A program made the translations under genes and the position numbers. From Nostoc sp. KVJ20 (lineage in GTDB: Bacteria > Cyanobacteriota > Cyanobacteriia > Cyanobacteriales > Nostocaceae): DNA of 64,000 nucleotides. This document shows, piece after piece, positions 26,346 to 35,011 of the stretch; position 1 is the first letter of the stretch; each line of letters begins with the position of its first letter. The notes below the pieces were generated by a model. The model was not told where the DNA came from, made no database searches, and saw only the letters and a program-made list of their open reading frames with translations. Location of the stretch: contig NZ_KV757651.1 in assembly GCF_001712795.1 (NCBI RefSeq), positions 1 through 64,000 of the forward strand, written 5' to 3'.

Positions 26346-27143
26346 CTACTTAATGAAACTTATCCATGTCCAAGCAAGTAGCATAGCCGCGATCGCACCG
26401 ATTAATGTATTAAAAATATTTACTACTTCATTAGTCAGCCAATTATACTTAGATTGCAGTGTTGCCCCGATTACACTTTCTAAGTTAGTGGCAATAAATG
26501 CTGCCAGTACACACCAAACGACTCCTAATAGATCAATTAAACCAACTCCCCAACCAATAAATGCGATCGCTACAGAAGCGACAATCCCAGCTAGAGTTCC
26601 TTCCAAGCTTATCGCTCCTTCTGTACCTCGTGGCACTGGTTGGAGTGTGGTAATCAAAAAGGTACTTTTACCATAAGCTTTACCAACTTCGCTGGCGGTG
26701 GTGTCAGCCAGCTTGGTACTGAAACTCGCTACATAGCCTAATAATAATAAGGACTGGGGATTAGGGATTAGGGACTGCGAAGTAGGTACAAGGAATCCCG
26801 AATTTATTATTCCTACTCCCAAGGCACACAGCGCCCCAGTCAAAGCCGAACCCCAAACATTTTCTGGGCCTCTTGCCCCAGAACGCTTTTCGGCAATTCC
26901 TTCTGCCTCCTTCTGCGCCATACCAATGCGGGTAACGCCAGAACCAACCAGAAAATAGAACATTACTACTGCATATCCTTGCCAGCCTAGAGTTACCCAA
27001 ATTAAGATAGCCAGGAACCAGGCATGGAATAATCCAGCAGGGGTAAGTAACTTTTTCGGAGCAATCCAAGCTACACCCAATAAAATTGTGTTTAATACAA
27101 CTGCTACTAACCAGGGATTAACAGAATCAATTAAGGATGACAT
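26346..27143 (-). CDS. DUF92/TIGR00297 membrane protein, VTE6-like
   Basis: The 265-residue integral membrane protein has about six hydrophobic segments and the DUF92 hallmarks SFSTKLADTTASEVGKAYGK, TLQPVPRGTEGAISLEGT and AFIATNLESVIG. The plant homologue VTE6 is a phytyl-phosphate kinase in tocopherol and phylloquinone salvage, so phytyl-phosphate phosphorylation is the likely role; phytyl diphosphate is also the side-chain donor for MenA at 48516-49412. The ATG at 27143 is preferred over an upstream TTG. A short repeat-derived insert (TSQSLIPNPQS) sits in the loop before the LLLLGYVASFSTKL segment. Confidence 0.85.
   Translation of the reverse strand: MSSLIDSVNPWLVAVVLNTILLGVAWIAPKKLLTPAGLFHAWFLAILIWVTLGWQGYAVVMFYFLVGSGVTRIGMAQKEAEGIAEKRSGARGPENVWGSALTGALCALGVGIINSGFLVPTSQSLIPNPQSLLLLGYVASFSTKLADTTASEVGKAYGKSTFLITTLQPVPRGTEGAISLEGTLAGIVASVAIAFIGWGVGLIDLLGVVWCVLAAFIATNLESVIGATLQSKYNWLTNEVVNIFNTLIGAIAAMLLAWTWISFIK
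26753..26785. repeat. Heptanucleotide repeat inside the DUF92 gene
   Basis: GGGGATTAGGGATTAGGGAC, a GGGATTA-type 7-base repeat, is translated on the minus strand as SLIPNPQS in a loop between membrane segments. Confidence 0.7.
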
Positions 27144-27257
27144 CAGCAATTAATCATGAGTAATTTTGTCTGAATATCAACAGAATAACGAATTTGTCAT
27201 ACTTCGTGCTTAATTTCTGAAACCTCTCCAGCTAAAGTAATATATTTGTATTATTAA

Positions 27258-27401
27258 CTATAGGAATCCGCTTTGATGTCTGAACTAATTTGCGTAGGTA
27301 GGCAATAGGCAATAGGCAATAGGCAATAGGCAATCTTGCTACAGTCAAGAAGGCTTCTTAGTTGTACTGAGTTTTTTCAGAAATCAAATATGAGTCCTAT
27401 A
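27258..27401 (-). mobile_element. MITE-like element, family A, compact copy
   Basis: The ends are TATAGGAATCCGCTTTGAT and, reversed, TATAGGACTCATATTTGAT. It contains five GGCAATA heptanucleotide units (27299-27335). It matches the copy at 1354-1601 in the opposite orientation. Confidence 0.7.
27299..27335. repeat. Heptanucleotide repeat (GGCAATA)
   Basis: Five near-perfect GGCAATA units lie inside the family A MITE, at the place where the other copy carries TTCCTTG units. Confidence 0.9.
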
Positions 27402-27407
27402 AATTGC

Positions 27408-27428
27408 TTAGAGGATGTTTGAAAAGTC
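27408..27428. mobile_element. Solitary end of a family C MITE
   Basis: TTAGAGGATGTTTGAAAAGT matches the terminal repeats at 40082-40258 and 63511-63629. No second end was found downstream, so it is a truncated copy, possibly cut by the next element. Confidence 0.6.
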
Positions 27429-27462
27429 CTCTTGTCGGTATCAAAAATTTTAGATCCCCTAA

Positions 27463-27573
27463 ATCCAATACGGTTCAGTTAAGATTACTGGTGTAGATAA
27501 TTTTTCTTTGAAGACGCGATGAATCGCCGTCTCTACAAGTGTTTTGTTGCTCATTCTGAACTGTATTGAATTA
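27463..27573. mobile_element. Small inverted-repeat element
   Basis: CCAATACGGTTCAGTTA at the left and TTCTGAACTGTATTGAATT at the right are imperfect inverted repeats. The centre carries GACGCGATGAATCGCCGTC, related to the palindrome inside family B MITEs. Confidence 0.6.
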
Positions 27574-27657
27574 TAACTGTGTTCAAGTTGACCACAATCA
27601 AGATTTAACAGCATAGATTGTAGATAGCATCAACTACAAATCTTTTCCACACAAGCT

Positions 27658-28089
27658 ATGAGCCAAACTTTATTCCATCTGGCTTTTCCTGTAACTAACA
27701 TTGCCCAGACAAAAGCATATTATGTAGATGGCTTGGGCTGCATTCCTGGTCGTGAAAACCACCATGCCTTGATTCTCAATCTCTACGGTCATCAACTAGT
27801 GGCTCACGTCACCAAAGAACCCTTGATACCGCAACATACCATATATCCCAGACACTTTGGGCTAATTTTTACCCAAGAACGTGACTGGCAAGACTTACTC
27901 GAAAGGGCGCAACAACAACAGCTACTTTTTCGGGAAGAAACCAAAAATCGCTTTGTTGGTTCTCCTCTTGAGCATCGCACTTTCTTTTTAGAAGATCCCT
28001 TTTATAACCTCATGGAGTTCAAGTATTATCGTCACCCAGAGGCGATTTTTGGGAGTTACGAACATACACAAATTGGGGATAAGACTTAA
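27658..28089 (+). CDS. VOC (glyoxalase-like) family protein
   Basis: The 143-residue protein starts FHLAFPVTNIAQTKAYYVDG, the typical first beta-alpha unit of the vicinal-oxygen-chelate fold, and ends with EHRTFFLEDPFYNLMEFKYY, which carries the metal-ligand Glu. The first-position His (HLAF) is also present, so a metal site is plausible. VOC proteins include glyoxalases, dioxygenases and resistance proteins, and the reaction is not inferred. The KYYRHPEAIFG ending is common to a cyanobacterial subgroup. The gene is monocistronic, ending in a GTAATTC repeat. Confidence 0.87.
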   Translation: MSQTLFHLAFPVTNIAQTKAYYVDGLGCIPGRENHHALILNLYGHQLVAHVTKEPLIPQHTIYPRHFGLIFTQERDWQDLLERAQQQQLLFREETKNRFVGSPLEHRTFFLEDPFYNLMEFKYYRHPEAIFGSYEHTQIGDKT

Positions 28090-28117
28090 GTAATTCGTAA
28101 TTCGTAATTCGTAATTA
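28090..28117. repeat. Heptanucleotide repeat (GTAATTC)
   Basis: Four units of GTAATTC directly follow the stop codon of the VOC gene. Confidence 0.85.
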
Positions 28118-28151
28118 AAGATGAATAAATCCAGCGTGGCGATTATTCTAG

Positions 28152-28787
28152 CTACTGACTGGATTTTTTCTTTAGCAAGGGCAGCTTAATACCTTCTGTT
28201 AAAGCTGCTTGCACTACTGCTAAACTTCTCGTGTCTGTTAGCATCCAAGGATGTAGAGCAACTGGTACTATTACTTCACTTCCTACGGACATTTGCGAAC
28301 TATTTGCTGGGACAATCATCAAATCATAAGGTGTCCAGATAGATGTAAAATCTAGCTGCCCCAATATTACAGCATCAGAATTTAAATCCTTGAGAAAAAT
28401 GCTGTCAGGTCGCATTTGTACGCAACCAGGACGCCTGGAACCATAAGCAACGACAGTTCCATGATGGGGCGAAGAGATGGTGATAAACCGCTGCACGCGG
28501 TTAATTCCTCCCAATCGCTGAACATAGTAGCGACTGACAATTCCTCCCATACTGAAGCCTACTAAATCTAGGCGTTGTTCTGGTGCAAAGGTGGCTGTAA
28601 CATAATCTCCTACTTGTTTTGCCAATTCATCAAGACCCACATCACCATTATTAGGAACCAGATTCAGAGAATGTACAGACCAACCTTGTAATACTAAGTG
28701 AACCGCCATTTTCTGGAAAACTGCCCTCGTATCGTCAATGCCGTGTATTAACAAAACGGGATTGCGCTGCTGATTTTCGGTGTTCAT
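28152..28787 (-). CDS. Lipase-like alpha/beta hydrolase
   Basis: The 211-residue protein starts with the lipase-type VLLIHGIDDT oxyanion motif and has the nucleophile elbow GFSMGG with Ser79, followed by SRYYVQRLGG and ISSPHHGT, a signature of triacylglycerol lipase/PGAP1-like esterases. A late His in ALHPWMLTD could complete the triad. There is no signal peptide, so it acts in the cytoplasm or at a membrane face, perhaps in lipid turnover. It is short compared with secreted lipases but close to the small cyanobacterial esterases. Confidence 0.87.
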   Translation of the reverse strand: MNTENQQRNPVLLIHGIDDTRAVFQKMAVHLVLQGWSVHSLNLVPNNGDVGLDELAKQVGDYVTATFAPEQRLDLVGFSMGGIVSRYYVQRLGGINRVQRFITISSPHHGTVVAYGSRRPGCVQMRPDSIFLKDLNSDAVILGQLDFTSIWTPYDLMIVPANSSQMSVGSEVIVPVALHPWMLTDTRSLAVVQAALTEGIKLPLLKKKSSQ

Positions 28788-29292
28788 TTACAAAATCTGG
28801 TTGAAGTAAGGGGTGTATTTCACTTTTGTAGGTACATACTGCTCTACAAACTGAAGCTATTGCTTTTCGGATTCTTTAAAAGATATTTTTGCAAAACTGA
28901 AATGCACTCAAAAACAATTTGTATAAAATTTAACTAATTAAGCTCACCATTTGCCAATAGGCTATGACACTCCTCCCACTGGTTGAGAGTAAACTGTTTG
29001 TTTCAATTGCATAAGTATTTACTAAACAAATAAATGTTAATTTTTGTAAAGCTTGCTTTCAGAATCTTGCTCTTAGTTACAGTAAAATTTAATAATTAGT
29101 TCTCGGTGTATGCAGGTTGCAAATGCTTGTAAGAGAACATTTGTCCTGTAGTTTTACTACAATGTTAATTAAGCACAAACCTATAAGGGTTGTCACCAAA
29201 ACGCGGTGACGCAAAGTAGAAAATGTAACATTTTGTCGTAATTTTTAACAATTACGGTCGAGTTCCAACTATAACAGGCAGGAGTAATTGTA
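28788..29292. other. Divergent promoter region
   Basis: These 505 AT-rich bases separate the lipase-like gene from the Ala/Lys-rich gene. A short hairpin (GTCACC and GGTGAC, around 29190-29208) lies in the probable 5' leader of the latter. No gene is seen. Confidence 0.55.
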
Positions 29293-29817
29293 GTGGATTT
29301 TATCAAAAAGTTAATTTCGGGTATTCTGGGTTTCATTACCGGACTTTTACCAGGGAAGAAGAAAAGCAACGGCTACTTCTTAGAATTGGACGAAGCCAAA
29401 GATGCTGCCAAAGATGCTGCTAAAGAGGTAGCATCGAACGCGAAAAAAGTAGCAGAGACAGTTGCATCAAACGCTAAGAAAGTAACGGCAACAATTGCCT
29501 CAGAAGCACCAACTCCATCCAAGTCAGATTCATTGAACGGAACAAAAACCGCTGCAAGTAAGGGTAAGGCAAAATCAGCTAAAAATCCCAAACCAGCTGA
29601 TGTTCAACTAGTCCAAACTGCTGAGGGTCTTAAAGTTGAACCTGGCAAAAATGCAAAAGCCGCAGCAGCCAAAGTAATCCAAGAGCAGCCAACTGAAACA
29701 ACCTTTGCGCCAAAATATCTTGCTCCTTCGACTACAAGCTCTAATGGTCGTCGGCGTCCAGGGGCGAATATGAGTGCTTATTTAGAGATGGCACGTCAGG
29801 TTAAAACACCTAAATAA
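29293..29817 (+). CDS. Ala/Lys-rich protein with amphipathic N-terminus
   Basis: The 174-residue protein begins at a GTG with GGCAGGAG upstream. The first 22 residues (MDFIKKLISGILGFITGLLP) form a hydrophobic amphipathic helix, probably a membrane-surface anchor. A long Ala/Lys repeat region follows (AKDAAKDAAKEVASNAKK, repeated SNAKKV units), resembling late-embryogenesis or histone-like helices. The C-terminal 25 residues (RRRPGANMSAYLEMARQVK) look conserved and may be a binding peptide. I do not recognise a named family. A perfect hairpin follows the stop codon, and the gene is monocistronic. Confidence 0.7.
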   Translation: MDFIKKLISGILGFITGLLPGKKKSNGYFLELDEAKDAAKDAAKEVASNAKKVAETVASNAKKVTATIASEAPTPSKSDSLNGTKTAASKGKAKSAKNPKPADVQLVQTAEGLKVEPGKNAKAAAAKVIQEQPTETTFAPKYLAPSTTSSNGRRRPGANMSAYLEMARQVKTPK

Positions 29818-29820
29818 TTG

Positions 29821-29848
29821 ATAGAGACCGTAAATTTACGGTTTCTAT
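29821..29848 (+). terminator. Terminator hairpin after the Ala/Lys-rich gene
   Basis: ATAGAGACCGTAAA pairs with TTTACGGTTTCTAT with no loop bases left over (one G-T pair), four bases after the stop codon. Confidence 0.65.
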
Positions 29849-29965
29849 AGATTATAAGGTTAAGATAACTTTGTCAGTTGTAAATGGGGAACTCTCCAAT
29901 TTAGGAGCGATCGCTTAATTTTCTCCACTACAACTGCATTTTTTAGGGTTGGTTTATTTGCACAA

Positions 29966-31039
29966 CTAATTAGTATTTTTAAGTAACACCAGTCCACTAT
30001 ATAGCTGAAAAGCTGAGTCCCAATTAGTCTGTTCTCTACGCAACAAATGAATGTGAGACTTGATATGACTCAGCATTTCTGTTTGATCTAATGTTGTATC
30101 CGCAAAGGACGTGAAATCTGACCAAATTTTGACTTTAGGTAGTTGCTGGTCAATCCAACTCGATAAAATATTCCAATTAATTCTGATTGTATTTTGGCTA
30201 GCTTGAGGAATGATTTCTAAACCTTCCTGAAATTCATAGCCGCTATCATCAAATCGGAGAATACAATGTCTACCTGGTATGTGTAAATCACAAAACTGGG
30301 CATAGTCTTGTGTTTGAGTTTTCCGTTCCAGTTTACCGCGCACATCTCGATCTACCACTTCCTCGAAAATGGGCAACAGTCCCACTACTCTTGCTGTGAT
30401 TTCTGACCAGTCAAAAGTGAGAGAACCGAGTTGATTTGCCTCGTTACGGCAAACAACTGTAGCCTGTGGGGTAGATGCTTGAAAATATTTGACTTGATAA
30501 ACTTGAATTTGCTTAATTTGAGCTATTGTTGCCCAAAAGCAAGGAATACCAGCTTGCTGTAGCTGTTTGCCGTAAAATTTTAGCTCTCCTACTTGGCCAG
30601 TGCGGTACAACCTCCAGCCACGACTTGGCAGTATCAACCGTGCAGTGTAGGGGTCTAGCTGCATAATCTGGGCAAATTTTAGAGATGCTTCTGTTTTAAT
30701 CTCGTTACTGAGAGGCTCTAAAACTAATACGCCAAGTTCGGTATTATTCGGTTCAGATTTTGCTTGAGAAATGGCTCTTTGTCTTTCTTCAAGCTCCATT
30801 TCTTGTAGTCGTCGCAAACCTTCGCGTGCAAGGGTTATTATTTTGGTATTTCTTGTATCTCGCAGCAGTTGCCGATAAACATTGTCCGCATCCTGGCGCT
30901 TTCCAGATACTTCATGCAGCCGGCCGAGATAATATTGTACCCAAGGATGTTCTGGCGATTCTACTAGCAGCTGTTTGAGTAATTTAGCAGCTGTTTGATA
31001 ATCTTTATGCTCAAAGGCGATCGCAACTTGCTCAATCAT
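29966..31039 (-). CDS. Tetratricopeptide repeat protein
   Basis: The 357-residue protein starts with two or three TPR-like helical pairs (EHKDYQTAAKLLKQLLVESPEHPWVQYYLGRLHE pattern, residues 8-70), giving an N-terminal scaffold. Residues 95-340 form a conserved domain I do not recognise (VLVLEPLSNEIKTEAS, RLILPSRGWRLYRTGQVGELK, and a DFSYxxLHIPGRHCILRFDD-like stretch). The ATG at 31039 is chosen because TPR helices begin there; an earlier GTG or TTG would add 12 unlikely residues. It lies 65 bases after rsmE in the same direction and may be co-transcribed. TPR proteins of this type often assist photosystem assembly, but that is not shown here. Confidence 0.72.
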   Translation of the reverse strand: MIEQVAIAFEHKDYQTAAKLLKQLLVESPEHPWVQYYLGRLHEVSGKRQDADNVYRQLLRDTRNTKIITLAREGLRRLQEMELEERQRAISQAKSEPNNTELGVLVLEPLSNEIKTEASLKFAQIMQLDPYTARLILPSRGWRLYRTGQVGELKFYGKQLQQAGIPCFWATIAQIKQIQVYQVKYFQASTPQATVVCRNEANQLGSLTFDWSEITARVVGLLPIFEEVVDRDVRGKLERKTQTQDYAQFCDLHIPGRHCILRFDDSGYEFQEGLEIIPQASQNTIRINWNILSSWIDQQLPKVKIWSDFTSFADTTLDQTEMLSHIKSHIHLLRREQTNWDSAFQLYSGLVLLKNTN

Positions 31040-31103
31040 CACTTTAAATAAACAGTGGAGTGATGTCTCATGCAAAATTATTTTTGCGTGAGCTATACAT
31101 CAT

Positions 31104-31832
31104 TTATACTTCACAAGCTGCGGTAATCAAGGATAATGCTACTACTGGGGCCGTAACTGCTCTCAAAATGCGGCGACCAAGGGAAACAGGTTGAAATCCA
31201 GATGCGATCGCATTCTCAATTTCTGGTGTTGTCCATCCTCCCTCTGGCCCAGTAGCAATGACAATTGTTTCTTGTCCTATGTCATTTGTCATTTGTCCTT
31301 TGTGCTGTAAGCAATCTTTTAAGTGGGGAAACTCGCCACGCGCTACACAGATATATTGCTGGCTATTTGCAAATGACAAACTCGTGTTAAAAGTAACAGG
31401 CTCTAAAATTGTCGGCACAAAAGAACGCTCTGATTGCTCGGCGGCTTCCGCAGCGATGCGCCGCCAGCGTTCAAGCTTTTGAGGACTAGGATGAAGTAAA
31501 GTGCGATCGCTCAATACTGGTGCAATACAAGTTACTCCCAACTCTGTACAACACCTCACCACTTCATCAAATCCATTACCTTTGGGCAACGCCACCATCA
31601 GCGTAATCGATACAGGTAATTCAGTTTCTACTAAAAGTGGTTCTAAAACCTGTGCTTGTTCCCCTGCTAGCTGCGCTAACCACGATTTTCCTTTACCATC
31701 CATTGCAATAAAGCGATCGCCTTCACGCAAGCGCAACACACGCTCCAAATAATGTTGCTGTTCTTTTGTGAGCAAAATTTGCCCTTGTTGGAGTTGGGAA
31801 GGTGCGATCGCAATTCTTTGCAGTTGAGACAT
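31104..31832 (-). CDS. rsmE: 16S rRNA (uracil1498-N3)-methyltransferase
   Basis: RsmE methylates N3 of U1498 in 16S rRNA using S-adenosylmethionine. The 242-residue protein has the N-terminal PUA-like part (QQHYLERVLRLREGDRF) and the C-terminal SPOUT knot: IAPVLSDRTLLHPSPQKLERWRRI, ATGPEGGWTTPEI and SLGRRILRAVTAPVVAL. In the last motif the usual Glu of ILRAETA is replaced by Val, which is unusual. A repeat-derived stretch (KGQMTNDIGQ) sits just before the knot. The ATG at 31832 gives the normal N-terminus. Confidence 0.9.
   Translation of the reverse strand: MSQLQRIAIAPSQLQQGQILLTKEQQHYLERVLRLREGDRFIAMDGKGKSWLAQLAGEQAQVLEPLLVETELPVSITLMVALPKGNGFDEVVRCCTELGVTCIAPVLSDRTLLHPSPQKLERWRRIAAEAAEQSERSFVPTILEPVTFNTSLSFANSQQYICVARGEFPHLKDCLQHKGQMTNDIGQETIVIATGPEGGWTTPEIENAIASGFQPVSLGRRILRAVTAPVVALSLITAACEV
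31262..31304. repeat. Heptanucleotide-like repeat inside rsmE
   Basis: TTGTCCTATGTCATTTGTCA and adjoining units (TTTGTCC/TTTGTCA type) are translated on the minus strand as a Lys/Gln/Asp/Thr-rich loop ahead of the SPOUT motif. Confidence 0.7.
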
Positions 31833-31920
31833 GGGATTTTGGAATTTCAAGAATATCAAGTCAAAGATGGACACAGATAAGTCCATCTGTGTCCATTTAT
31901 CCTTTAATTACTTATTCGGC

Positions 31921-33837
31921 TTACGAAAGATTCTGGAAGTAAGCTTCTAGCGCTTCAGTCACTAACTGAGTCATCGGCTTACCTTGGCTTTCTGCTACTT
32001 CTTTCAATTTGCCATAAACCTCTTCTTTCAAATTTACTCGGTGGCGCGATTTGTTTGCACCATTAGCTGTTTGGGGTTCATAGCTAGCAGCAAATTCGCG
32101 GATGGCATCAAAACCAACGCGATCGCAAAAATCACCGAAGCTTTCCTTAGATTTCCGAGATTTCTTAAAGTAAACAAAAATCGGCTCTAAGAAGCTTTCT
32201 AAGTCATTATGGTGCAGTTTTTCTATGTAAGGTTGTGCCAGTCGAGTCTGATTTGGCGAACCCCCTAACCATAATTGGTAAGATTCTGGAGCGCTACCGA
32301 CAAAGGCCAATTCAGCCAAGTAGGGACGAGCGCACCCATTGGGGCATCCTGTCATCCTTACCACAAAATGCTCTTTTTGTAAACCTAATTTATCTAACAG
32401 AGCGCGAATCCGCTCCAAAATACCTGGTATTGCTCGTTCTGATTCCGTGATTGCCAAGCCGCAAGTGGGTAAAGCCGGACAAGCCATTGCATACCGCACT
32501 AAAGGTTCGATTTTATTGGGTTCGTCTCCGACACCGTGACGGCTGAGAATGTCTTGAATAGCTTGCTTGCTATCTGGTTCAATATCGTAAAAAATCAGGT
32601 TGTGGTTGGATGTGAGGCGGATGGGTAAGTTGAACTGTTCGACAATTTCCCGCAAGGCGGTTTTCAGTTGAAACGAACCTTCATCCTTGACTCGACCATT
32701 GTCAATGGAAATTCCTAAGAATAGCTTGCCATCACCTTGTTCATTCCAGCCGAGGAAGTCGTAAAATTTAAACTCTGGCAGTGGTTTGAAGGCTTCAATT
32801 GATTTACCAAAATATTCTTCAACTTGGGTACGGAATTTTTCTACACCCCAATCGTTGATTAGATATTTTAGTCTGGCATGACGACGGTCAGTGCGATCGC
32901 CATAATCTCTTTGGGTAGCAACAATCGCTTTCACGATGTCGTAAACGTCATCCTTCGCCACATAACCGATGGGGTCTGCTAACCTAGCGAAAGTTTCTTC
33001 TTTACCGTGGGTTCTACCTAAACCACCACCAGCAAAAATATTAAATCCTTCTAACTGTTTCTTTTTATTGGTAATCACTACCAACGTCAGGTCTTGGGAA
33101 TACAAATCAACCGAATTATCTCCTGGCACTGTTACGCAAATTTTAAACTTGCGGGGCATATAGTGAGTGCCATAAATCGGTTCTTCGTTGTCATGGATAA
33201 TTGTGCCATTCCCATTGCGTTGTCGCGCTGCTTTTACCTCTGGGTTCTCTTCAGCACTAATTGCCTTTTCCCCATCTAACCAAATTTCGTAATAAGCACC
33301 CGTTTGTGGTGACAGCAAGTCAGCAATATTTTGGGCATACTCCCAAGCATACTGATACTCTGGGCGATTCTTAAAGGGGGCTGGTGGTGCCATCACGTTG
33401 CGATTAATGTCGCCGCAAGCACCTAAAGTTGAACCCAGATTATTGACAATGGTGGCAATTGCTGACTTTAGATTCTTCTTTAAAATTCCGTGCAGTTGGA
33501 AACCTTGACGGGTAGTGGCTCGTAACGTATGGTTGCCATACTCATCAGCTATTTTATCTAAAGCCAGATATAGCTCTGGCGGTACTAAACCACCCGGATT
33601 TTTTGTCCGCAGCATAAACTGGTAATCTTTTTCCTGTCCCTTGGTGCGGTTGTCGCGGTTATCCTGCTGGTAAGAACCGTGAAACTTCAAAAGCTGTACC
33701 GCATTTTCAGTAAAATGGGTAGTGTCTTGAAGAATTTCACTTGCTACAGGTTCACGCAAAAAATTACTATTTTCCTTGATTCCTTCTACTTTGGAAGGTT
33801 TACGGCTAGCGATGGGGGAAGGAGCAGATTTAACCAT
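31921..33837 (-). CDS. sir: Sulfite reductase, ferredoxin dependent
   Basis: Reduces sulfite to sulfide with six electrons from ferredoxin, using sirohaem and a [4Fe-4S] cluster. The 638-residue protein has the cluster and sirohaem ligands Cys453, Cys459, Cys498 and Cys502 (CPALPTCGLA and GCPNGCARPYL), the sirohaem-binding TRQGFQLHG, and the LPTCGLAITESERA segment that separates sulfite from nitrite reductases. The last 40 residues (about 598-638, RVNLKEEVYGKLKEVAE and onward) look like a ribbon-helix-helix DNA-binding motif added to the enzyme. It is monocistronic. The assignment is firm. Confidence 0.95.
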   Translation of the reverse strand: MVKSAPSPIASRKPSKVEGIKENSNFLREPVASEILQDTTHFTENAVQLLKFHGSYQQDNRDNRTKGQEKDYQFMLRTKNPGGLVPPELYLALDKIADEYGNHTLRATTRQGFQLHGILKKNLKSAIATIVNNLGSTLGACGDINRNVMAPPAPFKNRPEYQYAWEYAQNIADLLSPQTGAYYEIWLDGEKAISAEENPEVKAARQRNGNGTIIHDNEEPIYGTHYMPRKFKICVTVPGDNSVDLYSQDLTLVVITNKKKQLEGFNIFAGGGLGRTHGKEETFARLADPIGYVAKDDVYDIVKAIVATQRDYGDRTDRRHARLKYLINDWGVEKFRTQVEEYFGKSIEAFKPLPEFKFYDFLGWNEQGDGKLFLGISIDNGRVKDEGSFQLKTALREIVEQFNLPIRLTSNHNLIFYDIEPDSKQAIQDILSRHGVGDEPNKIEPLVRYAMACPALPTCGLAITESERAIPGILERIRALLDKLGLQKEHFVVRMTGCPNGCARPYLAELAFVGSAPESYQLWLGGSPNQTRLAQPYIEKLHHNDLESFLEPIFVYFKKSRKSKESFGDFCDRVGFDAIREFAASYEPQTANGANKSRHRVNLKEEVYGKLKEVAESQGKPMTQLVTEALEAYFQNLS

Positions 33838-34077
33838 TAGACTTGTATAGTATTCTCAATAAAGCATTAAGTAGACGCCGAATCAGCACCCTTCGGCTAC
33901 TTGATCCCCGGTAATCCGGCCGGAATAATGAGGAATGTTTTAATTTTACCACGGCAAAAGCTGGCTTTGTCAGTGATGTAATACTTAGCAAAACCAGCTT
34001 TTGAGGAGTAGTGATTTTTTAGTGCTGAGTCCTGAGTACTAAGTAAAGTATAAACTGACTGAGGACTCAATAATCTT

Positions 34078-34617
34078 TTATTTGAAGCGATAGCCAATAC
34101 CACCATTAATGCTAACAGCAGAAGCATCGCTATTTTGGTAAGCACCAATTCCGACTTTGGCATTAGTGTAGACGAGGAAATTGTTAGCAACTTCCGATTC
34201 AACACCAGCACCTACCACTACAGAATCTTTGTTACCTATAGGAGTTGCTGAACCATCTTTTTCTACAAAAGAATAACCACCAGTTAAATAGGCGTTAGTT
34301 CTATTAGCGATGGGTACATCCACAGAAAGTTCTGGAATAATGGCACTCGTCTGGTCACTCCAGAGGACATTACCGCGTGCAGAAAACGGGGTAGTTCCTA
34401 ATTTCAAGCGACCTGTGACATTACCACCAAATGTGGCATCATCGTTGATACCTTGTCCGCCACTGGTAACGCCAGCTGCAACACCAGCACCAACATAACT
34501 AGCATCAGTACCCTTTTTGGTTTGAGCAGAAGCTTGACCAGCTGATAGAACAAAAGGAGCAACTATTAAGGAAGACAATGCAGAAATTGTCAAGAAAGAC
34601 TTGAGTAAGCGTTTCAT
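34078..34617 (-). CDS. Small outer-membrane beta-barrel-like protein
   Basis: The 179-residue protein has a signal peptide (MKRLLKSFLTISALSSLIVAP to SAGQASAQ), then alternating glycine-rich strands such as YVGAGVAAGVTSGG, VTGRLKLGTTPFSARGNVLW and NAYLTGGYSFVEKDG, ending with INGGIGYRFK, a terminal aromatic consistent with a barrel. It matches the small eight-strand-type porin-like proteins common in cyanobacteria. The ATG at 34617 is preferred. No neighbour suggests a role. Confidence 0.75.
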   Translation of the reverse strand: MKRLLKSFLTISALSSLIVAPFVLSAGQASAQTKKGTDASYVGAGVAAGVTSGGQGINDDATFGGNVTGRLKLGTTPFSARGNVLWSDQTSAIIPELSVDVPIANRTNAYLTGGYSFVEKDGSATPIGNKDSVVVGAGVESEVANNFLVYTNAKVGIGAYQNSDASAVSINGGIGYRFK

Positions 34618-35011
34618 AATTTTCACCAAACTTTGTATTTTTTACTTATATATTCAAGGTCGAAAATCATGCGAGAATGTTCCAAATGATTCTCAAATTT
34701 TCTTAAATAACTGTTGTTATTGATGCATAAGGCTTACAGGGTAACTAATACTGGAATTTATAAATGAGTTGTTATAATTAAATTTAAATGTCTTTTCATC
34801 TTGGTTATTTAGTCCAAAATAGACGCTTTTAAAACTGTCACAATATTTGGAACTAAAACTAAGTTGGGACATGGCAAATAAAATATCCGGTTAACATTTT
34901 TTTGCCGAGCTTTTCACAGATGATGAAAAAGTAGGCTGTAGCATCTGTTGCAACAAGCTATAGAGGGAATCTATAAAGTTAATTTTGAGCAATTCTTGTG
35001 GAGATTGAATA
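34618..35011. other. Divergent promoter region
   Basis: AT-rich sequence between the beta-barrel gene and the ADP-ribosylglycohydrolase. No gene or repeat is recognised. Confidence 0.55.

Larger units (their letters stand above)
27144..27657. other. Intergenic region packed with MITE-like elements
   Basis: A family A MITE (27258-27401), a solitary family C end (27408-27428) and a third small element (27463-27573) follow each other within 320 bases. No gene is seen. Confidence 0.7.

Noticed and set aside
33897..34211. Minus-strand frame overlapping the beta-barrel gene
   Set aside because: It is an alternative frame of the 34078-34617 gene and its 3' flank; the barrel gene has a clear signal peptide.
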